Shown here: positions 7,429 to 15,506 of the stretch, in pieces | Numbering within the stretch: the first letter of the stretch is position 1 | Layout of the letters: each line of letters starts with the position of its first letter | Assembly: GCA_005879255.1 (NCBI GenBank) | Contig: VBKY01000123.1 | Span: 1-18,804 of the forward strand | DNA from: Deltaproteobacteria bacterium | GTDB taxonomy: Bacteria; Desulfobacterota_B; Binatia; UBA9968 | Reading direction: 5' to 3' | DNA length: 18,804 bases | Position numbers and translations under genes: made by a program | Notes under the pieces: generated by a model | Seen by the model: only the letters and a program-made list of their open reading frames with translations | The model's database searches: none | What the model was told of the DNA's origin: nothing

Positions 7429-7725
7429 CTACTCCCCTTCAGGTTTGAAGCGTTCGGTCGGAATGACCGCCATCACTTCGAGCTCGACCATCAGGTCAGG
7501 ATGGGCGAGACGGACGACGCCGATCAGCGCGCTGGTCGGAAGATCGGATTTGAAATATTTGGCCCGCTCGTCGTTCACCCGATGATACTCTTCCACATCC
7601 GTCGTAAAGGTTGTCGTCTTGACCACGTCGGCGTAGTCTCCGCCGACGCGCGGCCGATATTCTCGCAGCACTACCTCAGTTGCGCTCGCATATCGTCCCG
7701 ATGGACCGGCTGAGAGCAGAGTGAG
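7429..7725 (-). pseudogene. RidA/YjgF-like protein, 5'-truncated and frameshifted
   Basis: The main frame carries the C-terminal two thirds of a RidA-like (enamine/imine deaminase family) protein: YADVVKTTTFTTDVEEYHRV, NDERAKYFKSDLPTSALIGV and LMVELEVMAVIPTERF. The preceding piece, PVHRDDMRAQLR, is in another frame and runs into a TAG at about 7671. Joining it to LREYRPRVGGDYADVV would give a normal RidA middle, so there is a frameshift near 7670. The N-terminal 40 or so residues (the usual G-x-V-x-x-S-G-Q region) are missing, because the sequence runs directly into the stop of the solute-binding protein gene at 7729. The retained Arg in the middle and the VELEV strand show its origin, but an active trimer is unlikely. 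Confidence 0.78.
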
Positions 7726-7728
7726 TTG

Positions 7729-9288
7729 CTACTTGTCCAGCCAGGCGTAATTGAGCCCGCCTCCATACACGCGGAACTCTCCGTCCTGGCCCGTACTGAA
7801 ATTTTTAACGTAGTCGCGCAGGGCGAAGAAACGCGACACAAAAGTAATCGGGACTACAGCAACCTCTTCGCCCGCTCTAGTCAAAATCTGCTTAAACAGC
7901 TCCCTTCGCTTCTGCACATCCAACTCGATCTCGGCGCTTTTCAAGAGCGCGTCTACTTCTTTGTCGCACCAGCCGGAATAATTGCTGGACCTCTTCTTGA
8001 GGTCGGGTATACAGCCCAGTTCCATGCCGTAAGTTGAGGACGGGTCGGGATGCACGCCGCTGCCCATGAAATCGAACGTGAATGTGCCGTTTTGGATGAG
8101 CGTTCGCTGAGCCGAATACTCAAAGACCCTGACGTTGATGTTCAACCCGATCCTTTTGAGCTGCGCCTGGATGGTGCTGGCCGCGGTCTCGCTATCGCTT
8201 CCCTGTCTGATCATGATATCGACCGCCTTCCCGTCATAGCCGGACTCGGCTAAAAGCGCCCGTGCCTTATTCAGGTCGTTGGATGGCGCCGGCACTCCTT
8301 TAATGTGCCAGGCATGCCCCGGCGGATATTTCTGATCTGCAATTGTGCCGAACCCGAAGAAGGTCGCCTGCAGGATCTCTTTCTTGTCCAGCGCATAGGC
8401 GATCGCCTGACGAAATTTTTTATTGTTGAAGGGCGGAATGGCAACGTTGAAAACGAGCTGATGATAACTGGCGTAGGGCGCTTCCACCGTGGTCAGCCCT
8501 CTCAATTTTCCCGACTTGATCTGCTCCACCCATTCATAAGGCGCCCGCTCGATCATGTCGACGTCTCCGGCGCGCAGGGCGTTCAATCGAGTTGTCGTAT
8601 TGGCAAGGGGTTTGAGGATGACTCTATCGAGAAAGGCCTTGTGCCCCCAGTAATCATTGAACCGTTCGACGACGATCCTCTGCTCCGGTTGCCATTCAAC
8701 GAATTTGAATGGCCCGGTTCCCGGAGGAAACTGAGCGGGCTTGTCGATTCCCTCCTGGAGCGACCCCTTGGGAATCACGGAGAAGGCTTGAATCTCACTC
8801 AGGTCGTAAAGGAACGCGGCGCTGATTTTTTTCAACGTGACTTTCAAGGTGTTCTTATCCGGGGTTTCCACCCGCTCGACTACGTCGAGTCGCTCGTAGC
8901 CGCGCGCGCCGTTTTTAGGGTTCATGGTATAATCCATCGCGAACTTCGCGTCTTCAGCGGTCATTTCCTGGCCGTTGTGAAACTTAACCCCTTTGCGCAA
9001 CTTGAAGACATAGGTCTTCCCGCCGCCTGACACTTCCCACGACTGCGCCAGGTTGGGCTGGATGATTCCCCGGTTGTCGACCGCCAACAGCGGCTCGAAC
9101 ATCAGATCGCGCACCGATTCGTCTATCGAGAACGTCCGTATCAGGGGATTCGTCGCGGTGATATCCTTGCCTATCGCTAGGGTCAGAACGCCGCCGTGTT
9201 TGGGCTTTTCGGCGCCTGCAACCAGAGCCGGCATCACAGCGCACGTCAACACCAAAGCCAACGACTTCGGTAAGAATCCGAATCTCAT
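7729..9288 (-). CDS. ABC transporter substrate-binding protein, family 5 (peptide/nickel type)
   Basis: A 519-residue periplasmic binding protein of the SBP_bac_5 (DppA/OppA/NikA) family. The ATG at 9288 is chosen because GGAGG lies about 5 bases upstream and a signal peptide follows at once (FLPKSLALVLTCAVMPALVA, cleaved near AGA/EK). Family landmarks in order are HGGVLTLAIGKDITATNP, FEPLLAVDNRGIIQPNLAQS, WEVSGGGKTYVFKLRKGVKF and HNGQEMTAEDAKFAMDYTMN, then the hinge GTGPFKFVEW, FNDYWGHKAFLD, the lobe-II FRQAIAYALDKKEI and YPPGHAW. Length is normal. The usual two permeases and two ATPases are absent, so it must share a transporter encoded elsewhere. It follows the broken bicupin gene on the same strand after 127 bases. 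Members bind peptides, nickel-chelates, sugars or opines; the ligand here is unknown. Confidence 0.93.
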   Translation of the reverse strand: MRFGFLPKSLALVLTCAVMPALVAGAEKPKHGGVLTLAIGKDITATNPLIRTFSIDESVRDLMFEPLLAVDNRGIIQPNLAQSWEVSGGGKTYVFKLRKGVKFHNGQEMTAEDAKFAMDYTMNPKNGARGYERLDVVERVETPDKNTLKVTLKKISAAFLYDLSEIQAFSVIPKGSLQEGIDKPAQFPPGTGPFKFVEWQPEQRIVVERFNDYWGHKAFLDRVILKPLANTTTRLNALRAGDVDMIERAPYEWVEQIKSGKLRGLTTVEAPYASYHQLVFNVAIPPFNNKKFRQAIAYALDKKEILQATFFGFGTIADQKYPPGHAWHIKGVPAPSNDLNKARALLAESGYDGKAVDIMIRQGSDSETAASTIQAQLKRIGLNINVRVFEYSAQRTLIQNGTFTFDFMGSGVHPDPSSTYGMELGCIPDLKKRSSNYSGWCDKEVDALLKSAEIELDVQKRRELFKQILTRAGEEVAVVPITFVSRFFALRDYVKNFSTGQDGEFRVYGGGLNYAWLDK

Positions 9289-9415
9289 CTTAGCCTCCTC
9301 CGCGCAGTTCCAGTTATAGAAGGCACTGGTAAAAACCCGTAATAAAATTTTTTTTATCTCGTGGACGAGAACCAAAATTTCACAGCCAGGCTATCCAGAG
9401 AGCGTCGACTCCCAA

Positions 9416-10526
9416 TTATGAGGGCGGCTCAACGTAGACAGATTCGGGCATCTGGAATTCTGCCCCCTCTTTTCGCAGGGCCTCCATGTAGTCCTTACGG
9501 ATTTGGGGATCTTCGTCTCGATACTCGATGGAGTTACCGCCTTGAGCTTGGTCTAGATTAAATGACACCTCGTCGCCTGGGGCACCGTATAGTGCCCGGG
9601 GATAGCCTCCGAGAAAGGCGAGCACCCGGAATCGTTCCTTAGAGACACCGAAATGGGCGTGATACCAATCGTCGCCGCCTGGCACTGCGCTGACAACCCC
9701 ACCCTCACCGTAATCGAGCCGCTGCACCAAGTGGCCTTTGCCGGTTTCCCAAGGGCGGATACCTATCTCTCTGGGCCACGTGATTAAATATCCTTTTCCG
9801 CGCACGCAGACCAAGGCTGGTCCCGATGGGTGGTAGTGGGCCTTGGAATACCGTCCCGGTGGGTACTCAGCGACAAAACCGATGAAGGTATTTCCAGAGA
9901 GCTTCCAGCTAAAGTTGCGATGACCGGCTCCCCGGTGGTTCTCCACGGGCAAATCGCAGTTCATAGTGTCAGGGAGCAAATTACCGGGATTGATGTGTCG
10001 CCCCGATTCCGGTCGTATCGCGAGTTTATCAGCGGGCTTGAAGTAATCGAGGTCTCCCCGATAGCGGTCGTCGAACTGATATGGGTTGTCGAAGATGAAT
10101 TGGCGGCTTCGGAAGAGCGTCATGATCGGCGGAGCATTAGTAGCGGCTAATAAAAGCGCCGGACTGGAGGTCGCGTTCACCAGGCGGTGCCAGGTATTGA
10201 GTGGCGGCGAGAAAAGGCTGCTTTTCTGCCATTCGAAAATTTGTTTTTTTTCGCCGTTGTCCATCCAAATTTCAGTGGTGCCTCGTCCTTCGACGACATG
10301 GTATCTCGACAACGTAAAGGCCATTTTTGTTCCCCAAACCGCTGAGCTCGAGATAAGCCCCCTGGCCACCTGTGCGTTTCCAGGGACCCAAGGTAACGTC
10401 TCTCACATCGTAGACACCCAAACCACGGACGATCGGGATGTTCTCCTCTTCGATAAATGACTCGTATACTGAAGGAGGTCGCTTCCAGCGGAAACGTCCT
10501 ATGGCCTGCAGATTTTCTTCCGTCAT
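9416..10526 (-). pseudogene. Bicupin protein with an internal deletion and frameshift in the first cupin domain
   Basis: Two minus-strand frames belong to one two-domain cupin protein. The first part (ATG 10526, GAGGTG about 6 bases upstream) reads WKRPPSVYESFIEEENIPIV, RGLGVYDVRDVTLGPWKR and ends its similarity at NGLYVVEIP. The second part resumes in another frame at VVEGRGTTEIW and continues through the whole second domain: SLFSPPLNTWHRLVNA, YSKAHYHPSGPALVCVRGKG, DDWYHAHFGVSKERF and a C-terminal YRDEDPQIRKDYMEAL. From memory of this family, about 18 residues including the metal-binding His/Glu of cupin 1 belong between the two parts. The junction lies at 10298-10304 between two near-identical codon triplets for Val-Val-Glu. 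The second cupin keeps HYH and WYHAH. The reconstructed protein would be about 385 residues. Function unknown, perhaps a gentisate-dioxygenase-like or sensing bicupin. Confidence 0.83.
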
Positions 10527-10563
10527 TATTTCACCTCAAGTTTCATTGTTGCGCGTTTCGTAA

Positions 10564-10593
10564 GATATATTTCGTTACCGAGAGAGGAGTCAA
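10564..10593 (-). promoter_or_regulatory. Sigma70-like promoter, leftward (bicupin and solute-binding protein genes)
   Basis: On the minus strand TTGACT (10593-10588) is followed after 18 bases by TATATC (10569-10564). The -10 box lies about 38 bases upstream of the bicupin ATG at 10526. Its mirror partner on the other strand has the same spacing and the same -10 box. Confidence 0.6.
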
Positions 10594-10607
10594 CGGGTTA
10601 GGTTTGC

Positions 10608-10637
10608 TTGACACAACTTCTGGCTCGCGTCTATATC
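10608..10637 (+). promoter_or_regulatory. Sigma70-like promoter, rightward (aldolase gene and downstream)
   Basis: A perfect TTGACA (10608-10613) is followed after 18 bases by TATATC (10632-10637), or after 17 by CTATAT. It lies about 42 bases upstream of the ATG at 10679. The -35 boxes of this and the leftward promoter are separated by only 14 bases, so one regulator could control both directions. Confidence 0.62.
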
Positions 10638-10678
10638 TGCAGTGAGAAAACCCATCTAAGCTTGAAGGAGATGGAGTT

Positions 10679-11607
10679 ATGGTTTCAGCGAGCGATCTTC
10701 ACGGGCTGATCGGCATGATGCCCGCTTTCACCACCGGGCCAAAAACACGATCAACGTTAGCGAGGTGGAGCGCAGCGTGGACCGGGCAATCCGGGACGGT
10801 ATGAATAGCGTTGCGCCAATGGCGAGTTCTGGAGAGTGTTATACGTTGCTGTGGGAGGAGTTCATCACTCTCACGGACGCCACCATCGCGGCGGCGCGCA
10901 AACGCGTGCCGGTAATGATCGGGTGCACCAGTACGCACACGCGCGAAGTGCTGCGGAAGATGGAATACGCGGCCAAAGCGGGAGCGGAGGGTGTCTTGGT
11001 CGGAGTGCCTTATTATTTCCCCAGCAGCGTGGAAAATGCGATTCAATTCTACCATGACTTGGCCGATGCCTTCCCGCAACTCGGGATCATGATCTACCAC
11101 AATCCCTATAATCACCGGATAACCATCCCGGTGGAGGCGTTCAAAAAGCTGGTGGAAAAGCCTAACATCGTAGCCATGAAAGACAGCCACCGAACACCAA
11201 TGCAGTTTATGCATCTCGAGGAGATCGTTCGGGGAAAAATCAGCGTCTTCACCAACCAGATACAGCTCTATCCATACATGCTATTGGGCGCGGCTGGGTG
11301 CTGGTCTATCAACGCCTGGTTGGGCCCGGCGCCGGTAGTGCGGGCCCTCCAAGCGGCCCGCGCGGGAAACTGGGATGAAGTGAAAGAGATCTGCATGGCC
11401 ATGGCCCAGGTGAGTTCGCGCGACAATCGTGGTGAAGCCTACATCAACAAGCTCGCAATGAATGAAGCTGGATACTGTCATCCGGGTCCGCCGCGGCCGC
11501 CTTACCGGGTAATTCCGGAGGAAGCGAAACGGAAAGCTAAGGAGGTGGCGCAGCGGTGGCGGGCCTTGTGTGAGCGCTACCCAGATAAGATTGCAGCGGT
11601 AGCCTAA
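10679..11607 (+). pseudogene. DapA/N-acetylneuraminate-lyase family aldolase, one-base frameshift near the start
   Basis: Class I (Schiff-base) aldolase or hydratase of the dihydrodipicolinate-synthase superfamily. The likely start is ATG 10679, with GAAGGAG 8 bases upstream, giving MVSASDLHGLIGMMPAFTT. The frame is then lost near GGG 10736-10738. One added base there continues it as AKNTINVSEVERSVDRAIRD and the rest of the protein, for a normal 309 residues. From 10765 the frame is open: SSGECYTLLWEEF, VPVMIGCTSTHTREVL, GVLVGVPYYFP, the tyrosine segment IMIYHNPY (Y140 in the reconstruction) and the Schiff-base lysine NIVAMKDS (K168), close to the Y133/K161 of E. coli DapA. If translation really began at a GTG near 10765, the protein would lack its first beta strand. 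The neighbours argue for a catabolic aldolase rather than lysine synthesis. A sequencing error is a serious alternative, in which case the gene is intact. Confidence 0.85.
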
Positions 11608-11664
11608 CCGGCCGTTGCGGATACGCCGCAGTTTTTGAATCAGCAAGAGCACGAAGGAGTTTTC

Positions 11665-12813
11665 ATGGCCCGTTCATACAATATCGTATCTGGTGATTGC
11701 CATTTAGATCTTTCCTCGGAAAGGTGGGTTCCATGTCTGCCGCAGAAGTGGCGCGCAAGAGCGCCCCGTCAGGTGACGCTTGGCGATGGCAACCAAGCCC
11801 TCGTGATTGAGAATCGGCCTCCCATGTCGCCTACCGGACTCGTGGGCACAGTTCAGAACGATCTTCCCGTCAGCTTTGACTCTGTAGGCAACGGTCCACC
11901 CGAGCAACGGCTGCGTGAGCAGGACATGGACGGCGTAGAAGCCGAGGTTCTCTTTACCCATCCGATGTACATGAGGTTCTGGCGCGGCGTCAGGGAAGAT
12001 GAAGGCTACAAGGCCATGATCCATGCATACAACCGATGGCTCATCGAGGAGTACTGCAGCTATGCGCCGGACCGGCTGCTGGCCATGGCGGTGATCCCAG
12101 ATACCGGCATCGAAGACGCCCTCGAGGAACTGAAATTTGCCAGGGAAGCCGGGTTCAAAGGCGTATGCCTCCACCGGTTCCCCAACGGTAAGGGTTATCC
12201 GATGCCGGGAGACGATCAGTTCTGGGCGGCGGCCATCGACATGGGGATGCCCTTAACATCGCACACGGTCTCAGGCTCGACCAGATTCACCAATGAAGGG
12301 CCAGTCTTTCAATACCCTAAGCCGCCCAAGAGCTCGGGGGAGGGTCGCGACCCCATCAGCATCATCGGACGTTTCGCCAGCGAAAACGCCATAGCACCCC
12401 TGCAGTTAATGTTTGCCGGGGTATTTGACCGGTTCCCGACACTGCGTTACTACTTTGCCGAAACTCAGATAGGGTGGCTGCCGTATTGTTTGTCTCAGCT
12501 CGACGAGACCTATGAGCGGCATCGTGATTACGCCTATAACAAATGGGGCTTAGAACCCTTGGCCAGGCTTCCTAGCGAATACCTGCGCGAGCGGTGCTCT
12601 TGGGGATTCATCAAAGACCCCTTGGGCGTCCAGCTGCGGCACACCATCGGCGTCGACAACCTTATATGGGGTAGCGATTTCGCTCATGGACAGGGTTACT
12701 GGCCGCACTCGAAAAAGGCCATCGATGATTCGATGGTCGGCGTCCCTGAAGACGAGCGCCACAGTATGCTAGTGGGAAATGTCATGAAGTACTTTCGACT
12801 GGATGCTGCCTAG
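11665..12813 (+). CDS. Amidohydrolase_2 (ACMSD-like) family metal-dependent hydrolase or decarboxylase
   Basis: A 382-residue TIM-barrel protein of the family that includes 2-amino-3-carboxymuconate-6-semialdehyde decarboxylase and gamma-resorcylate/5-carboxyvanillate decarboxylases. The ATG at 11665 is supported by GAAGGAG about 5 bases upstream. Landmarks are the N-terminal metal motif SGDCHLD (D11, H13), REQDMDGVEAEVLFTHP, YNRWLIEEYCSYAPDRLLAM, VIPDTGIEDALEEL, GFKGVCLHRFPNG, LTSHTV (H200), YFAETQIGWLPYCLSQLDET (E266) and GSDFAHGQGYWPHS (D338), then a C-terminal LVGNVMKYF. It starts 57 bases after the aldolase gene and is followed 76 bases later by the dioxygenase, so it is probably in their operon. 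In such a setting decarboxylation or hydrolysis of a ring-cleavage product is plausible; the actual substrate is unknown. Confidence 0.9.
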   Translation: MARSYNIVSGDCHLDLSSERWVPCLPQKWRARAPRQVTLGDGNQALVIENRPPMSPTGLVGTVQNDLPVSFDSVGNGPPEQRLREQDMDGVEAEVLFTHPMYMRFWRGVREDEGYKAMIHAYNRWLIEEYCSYAPDRLLAMAVIPDTGIEDALEELKFAREAGFKGVCLHRFPNGKGYPMPGDDQFWAAAIDMGMPLTSHTVSGSTRFTNEGPVFQYPKPPKSSGEGRDPISIIGRFASENAIAPLQLMFAGVFDRFPTLRYYFAETQIGWLPYCLSQLDETYERHRDYAYNKWGLEPLARLPSEYLRERCSWGFIKDPLGVQLRHTIGVDNLIWGSDFAHGQGYWPHSKKAIDDSMVGVPEDERHSMLVGNVMKYFRLDAA

Positions 12814-12889
12814 GAAACATGACGAAGCGCAGTGGCCCGGAACAATGACGCTTCACTCAAACGAAACGAAAGATGCGAGGTAAGATTCC

Positions 12890-13927
12890 ATGAGCACGAC
12901 TAGTCAATCACATCAAGCAGAGATGCAAGCCCTTAGAGAACTGTACGACAGCGTCGGCTTGCGAGGGTACTGGGACATGGACAGAAGAACCGGCGGTCCT
13001 GCGCCGATCCAAGCGAAAATCTGGCGCTGGTCCGACATCTACCCGGCATTACAGCGCGCGGCGGCCATCGTGCGACTGGGTGAAGATACGTTTCGTCGAG
13101 CCAATGGCATGAATACAGGCAGCAGAACCATTACCGCAGGGTTTCAGTATGTGGCGCCGGGCGAAACGGCCGCCGCACATCGTCACACAGCTTCAGCGCT
13201 ACGTTTTGTGGTGCAGGGTCATGGAGGCTACACCACCTCAGATGGTGAGCAGATGATTATGGAACCTGGCGATCTGCTGACCCAGCCCAACTGGACCTGG
13301 CACGACCATAGCAACTTCAGCAACGAGCCCATGATCTGGCTCGACGGTCTCGACGCTGGGCTAGTTCGATATCTGGAAGCCAACTTCCACGAGAACTGGA
13401 CAGAAGGTGAGATGCAGCCGGTGACCAAACCTCTCGGAGACTCGCAGCAGCGGCTGATTCCGGTTCGCTCGCCCTCATTCGGAAAGGTAACCCGGCGCGC
13501 GCCTTACCACTACCGATGGGCAGACACCCTTCGTGCGTTGAACGCCGCTGCGGGGTCGGAGGCCACTGCGGTGGACGCCAGTCCGTACGACGGGTGTATC
13601 CTGGAGTACACTGACCCTATCAGCGGCGGACACACATTCGTAACAATCAGTTGCCGAATACAGATGCTGCTCCCGGGACAGACAACCCGGTTCCACCGTC
13701 ACACGAGCACCACCATTTACCACGGCATGGCGGGAGCAGGCATGATACGGATCGACAAGGAAAACCCAGTGGAGTTGTCGTGGGGCGAGAAAGACACTTT
13801 CATTCTCCCGCCGTGGCGCTGGCACCAGCACTGCAACACCTCGGCTACACAACCGGCAATACTGTTCTCCGAATCGGACCTGCCGGTGTTGGAAGCGCTC
13901 GATCTGTACCGGGAGGAGGGCGACTAA
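12890..13927 (+). CDS. Gentisate 1,2-dioxygenase-like bicupin
   Basis: Cytoplasmic Fe(II) ring-cleavage dioxygenase of the bicupin class (gentisate, salicylate or 1-hydroxy-2-naphthoate 1,2-dioxygenase), 345 residues, a normal length. The N-terminal cupin carries AAAHRHTASALRFVVQGHGG (H97, H99) and PNWTWHDH (H138), matching the catalytic Fe ligands H104/H106/H145 of the E. coli enzyme with the same spacing. The C-terminal cupin repeats the pattern with TRFHRHTSTTIYHGMAG (H269, H271) and LPPWRWHQH (H312, H314). The N-terminus LRELYDSVGLRGYWD and IWRWSDIYPAL are typical of the family. The ATG at 12890 has GAGGT about 11 bases upstream, a longer spacing than usual. It lies between the amidohydrolase and the transporter genes. 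Salicylate-type ring cleavage without a second hydroxyl is possible, since no gentisate-forming hydroxylase lies nearby. Confidence 0.9.
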   Translation: MSTTSQSHQAEMQALRELYDSVGLRGYWDMDRRTGGPAPIQAKIWRWSDIYPALQRAAAIVRLGEDTFRRANGMNTGSRTITAGFQYVAPGETAAAHRHTASALRFVVQGHGGYTTSDGEQMIMEPGDLLTQPNWTWHDHSNFSNEPMIWLDGLDAGLVRYLEANFHENWTEGEMQPVTKPLGDSQQRLIPVRSPSFGKVTRRAPYHYRWADTLRALNAAAGSEATAVDASPYDGCILEYTDPISGGHTFVTISCRIQMLLPGQTTRFHRHTSTTIYHGMAGAGMIRIDKENPVELSWGEKDTFILPPWRWHQHCNTSATQPAILFSESDLPVLEALDLYREEGD

Positions 13928-13999
13928 CCTCGTTGGGCGCAAACGGTTCGTAACAGAACATTGGCCACTTTGGCTAACGAGGAAACGACCTAACGTGCA

Positions 14000-14025
14000 A
14001 GAGTTCAGTAAGGCTAGCGAACTCT
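14000..14025. repeat. Short inverted repeat before the second solute-binding protein gene
   Basis: AGAGTTC (14000-14006) and GAACTCT (14019-14025) are exact reverse complements around a 12-base centre, about 70 bases upstream of the next start codon. It could be an operator or a weak transcript hairpin; there is no T-run after it. Confidence 0.3.
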
Positions 14026-14096
14026 AAACCCGAAGCTCTAGTCAGAGTTCTTTGTATTTCGACCCAAGCCAAGAACGCTTTTGAGGAGGGACGCCA

Positions 14097-15230
14097 GTGA
14101 GAAGCTTCATGACGTGTCTACCTTGTGCTGCGTTTGCTGCGGCCCTGCTAATGGTCATTGCGGCCACCGCTGACTTTGCACTCCTTGCAGCTACCCAACG
14201 GCCGAGCTGGGAAGAGACCTGGGCAACTATCAAGGCAGAGGGTAAGGCAGAAGGTAGCGTCGCGTTCCGTACTGGCGCGAGCGAGACGCGGGAGTACCGC
14301 CAAGCGCTACCCGAGTTTGAGAAAGCGGTTGGCCTGAAGATTCAGCTGATCTCCGGCTCGCCGACCGACCTGGCAACCAAGGTCGTTGCAGAGCAGCGGG
14401 CAGGGAAGCCCAGCGCCGATCTGTGGTTCAGTGGCGCCTCGTCGGTCCTGAATGTCTTTGTCCCGGCAGGAGCCGCTAAGGACCTGAAGCCATTACTGGT
14501 CCATCCGGAAGTGACGAACACCAAAGCGTGGTATGGTGGCGAGCTACCCTGGGCCTCGGACTGGACGCTGGGGTTTGGTGCTAGCGCGGATCGCGGCATC
14601 ATCACTTACAACCCTAATTTGGTTGACCCCAACGAGTTCGACTCCTACTGGGACATTCTGAAAGCTAAGTGGAAGGGCAAGATCGTCATGCGCGATCCGC
14701 GCCTGGACGGCGTGGAAAGTCCCCGCACTTTCCTTTACGTGAAGCTAGGGCGGAAATTCTTCATCCGGCTTCTGGACGAGATGAAACCGGTAATCGCGCC
14801 GGACGCTCGGACTGCGGCCGAGTGGGTGGCCCTGGGGCGCTACGCTTTGTGTATCATCGGCTGCAATCGCGCGGGGGAACAGGCGGAAGCACAGGGTCTC
14901 CCGGTGAAGGCAGTTTTCCCAAAAATCCTGAAGGAAGGGTTCCCTGTCGATATGGGTGGAAGCGGTCTGACCGCCCTGAGCGGCTCTCCGCATCCTGCCG
15001 CGGCTAAGTACTTCATTAACTGGTTTCTGTCGCGGGAAGGCCAGATTTTTTATCAGAAAGCCACCGGAAATTTTTCCCTGCGGACAGACATTCCCAAGAA
15101 CACGGTGAAACCTTCGGAGTCGATATACCCCGAACTAGCGCAGCACCACTGGTACGGCTGGAAGTATGAGGGTCCCCGCGCAGAGTCCCAGGCCTGGCTG
15201 CGTGAAATAATGAAGGCGCGTGGCTTCTAA
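14097..15230 (+). CDS. ABC transporter solute-binding protein, Fe3+/thiamine-type (PBP2)
   Basis: A 377-residue periplasmic binding protein related to FbpA/AfuA. The start is GTG at 14097 because GAGGAGG lies 7 bases upstream; an ATG four codons on is the alternative. A signal peptide follows (CAAFAAALLMVIAATADFAL, cleavage near LAA/TQ). Landmarks are ATIKAEGKAEGSVAFRTGAS, EFEKAVGLKIQLISGSPTDL, KPSADLWFSGASSVL, the central DRGIITYNPNLVDPNEF with YWDILKAKWKGKIVMRDPR, and the lobe-II HPAAAKYFINWFLSREGQIF. These are the usual order for the family. The adjacent downstream gene encodes the permease, so this is its probable cognate binding protein. Members carry iron, thiamine, phosphonates, polyamines or small organic acids; the catabolic neighbours suggest an organic ligand, by inference. 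Confidence 0.92.
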   Translation: MRSFMTCLPCAAFAAALLMVIAATADFALLAATQRPSWEETWATIKAEGKAEGSVAFRTGASETREYRQALPEFEKAVGLKIQLISGSPTDLATKVVAEQRAGKPSADLWFSGASSVLNVFVPAGAAKDLKPLLVHPEVTNTKAWYGGELPWASDWTLGFGASADRGIITYNPNLVDPNEFDSYWDILKAKWKGKIVMRDPRLDGVESPRTFLYVKLGRKFFIRLLDEMKPVIAPDARTAAEWVALGRYALCIIGCNRAGEQAEAQGLPVKAVFPKILKEGFPVDMGGSGLTALSGSPHPAAAKYFINWFLSREGQIFYQKATGNFSLRTDIPKNTVKPSESIYPELAQHHWYGWKYEGPRAESQAWLREIMKARGF

Positions 15231-15506
15231 GGGCGGGATCCTTCCATGAAACAATTGGCATCCTCAAACCTCGAACGCTGTGAGCAGAGTTGGATCGTCG
15301 CAACTGGCGGGCAGGCAATCTGAGTAGTTGAACGCGCGATCCCAATGTTCCGGATATTTTGCCCAAACAATTAGTGCGCTATGTTCGCACAATCTTGTTT
15401 GGGGTCTAGGGACCGCTCGCGCGGAATCATGCCTCGTTCCATGGAACTCATTGGCGTCTCCCGGAAGCAAACCCTGACTAACTGATGAACAGGTAGCAAG
15501 TCTAGC

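Noticed and set aside
8305..9030. Long rightward open frame (241 codons) opposite the family-5 binding protein
   Set aside because: It is fully antisense to a gene with clear family motifs, has no ribosome-binding site, and its translation shows no recognisable fold; it is a codon-bias shadow.
10699..11214. Leftward open frame of 171 codons opposite the aldolase
   Set aside because: His/Arg-rich translation with no family features, lying opposite a conserved catalytic region.
10679..11607. Lysine-biosynthesis dapA
   Set aside because: It has the fold and catalytic Lys/Tyr of the superfamily, but its neighbours are catabolic and no lysine genes are near, so only the superfamily name is used.
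11704..12174. Leftward open frame opposite the amidohydrolase
   Set aside because: Shadow of a well-supported gene with no independent evidence.
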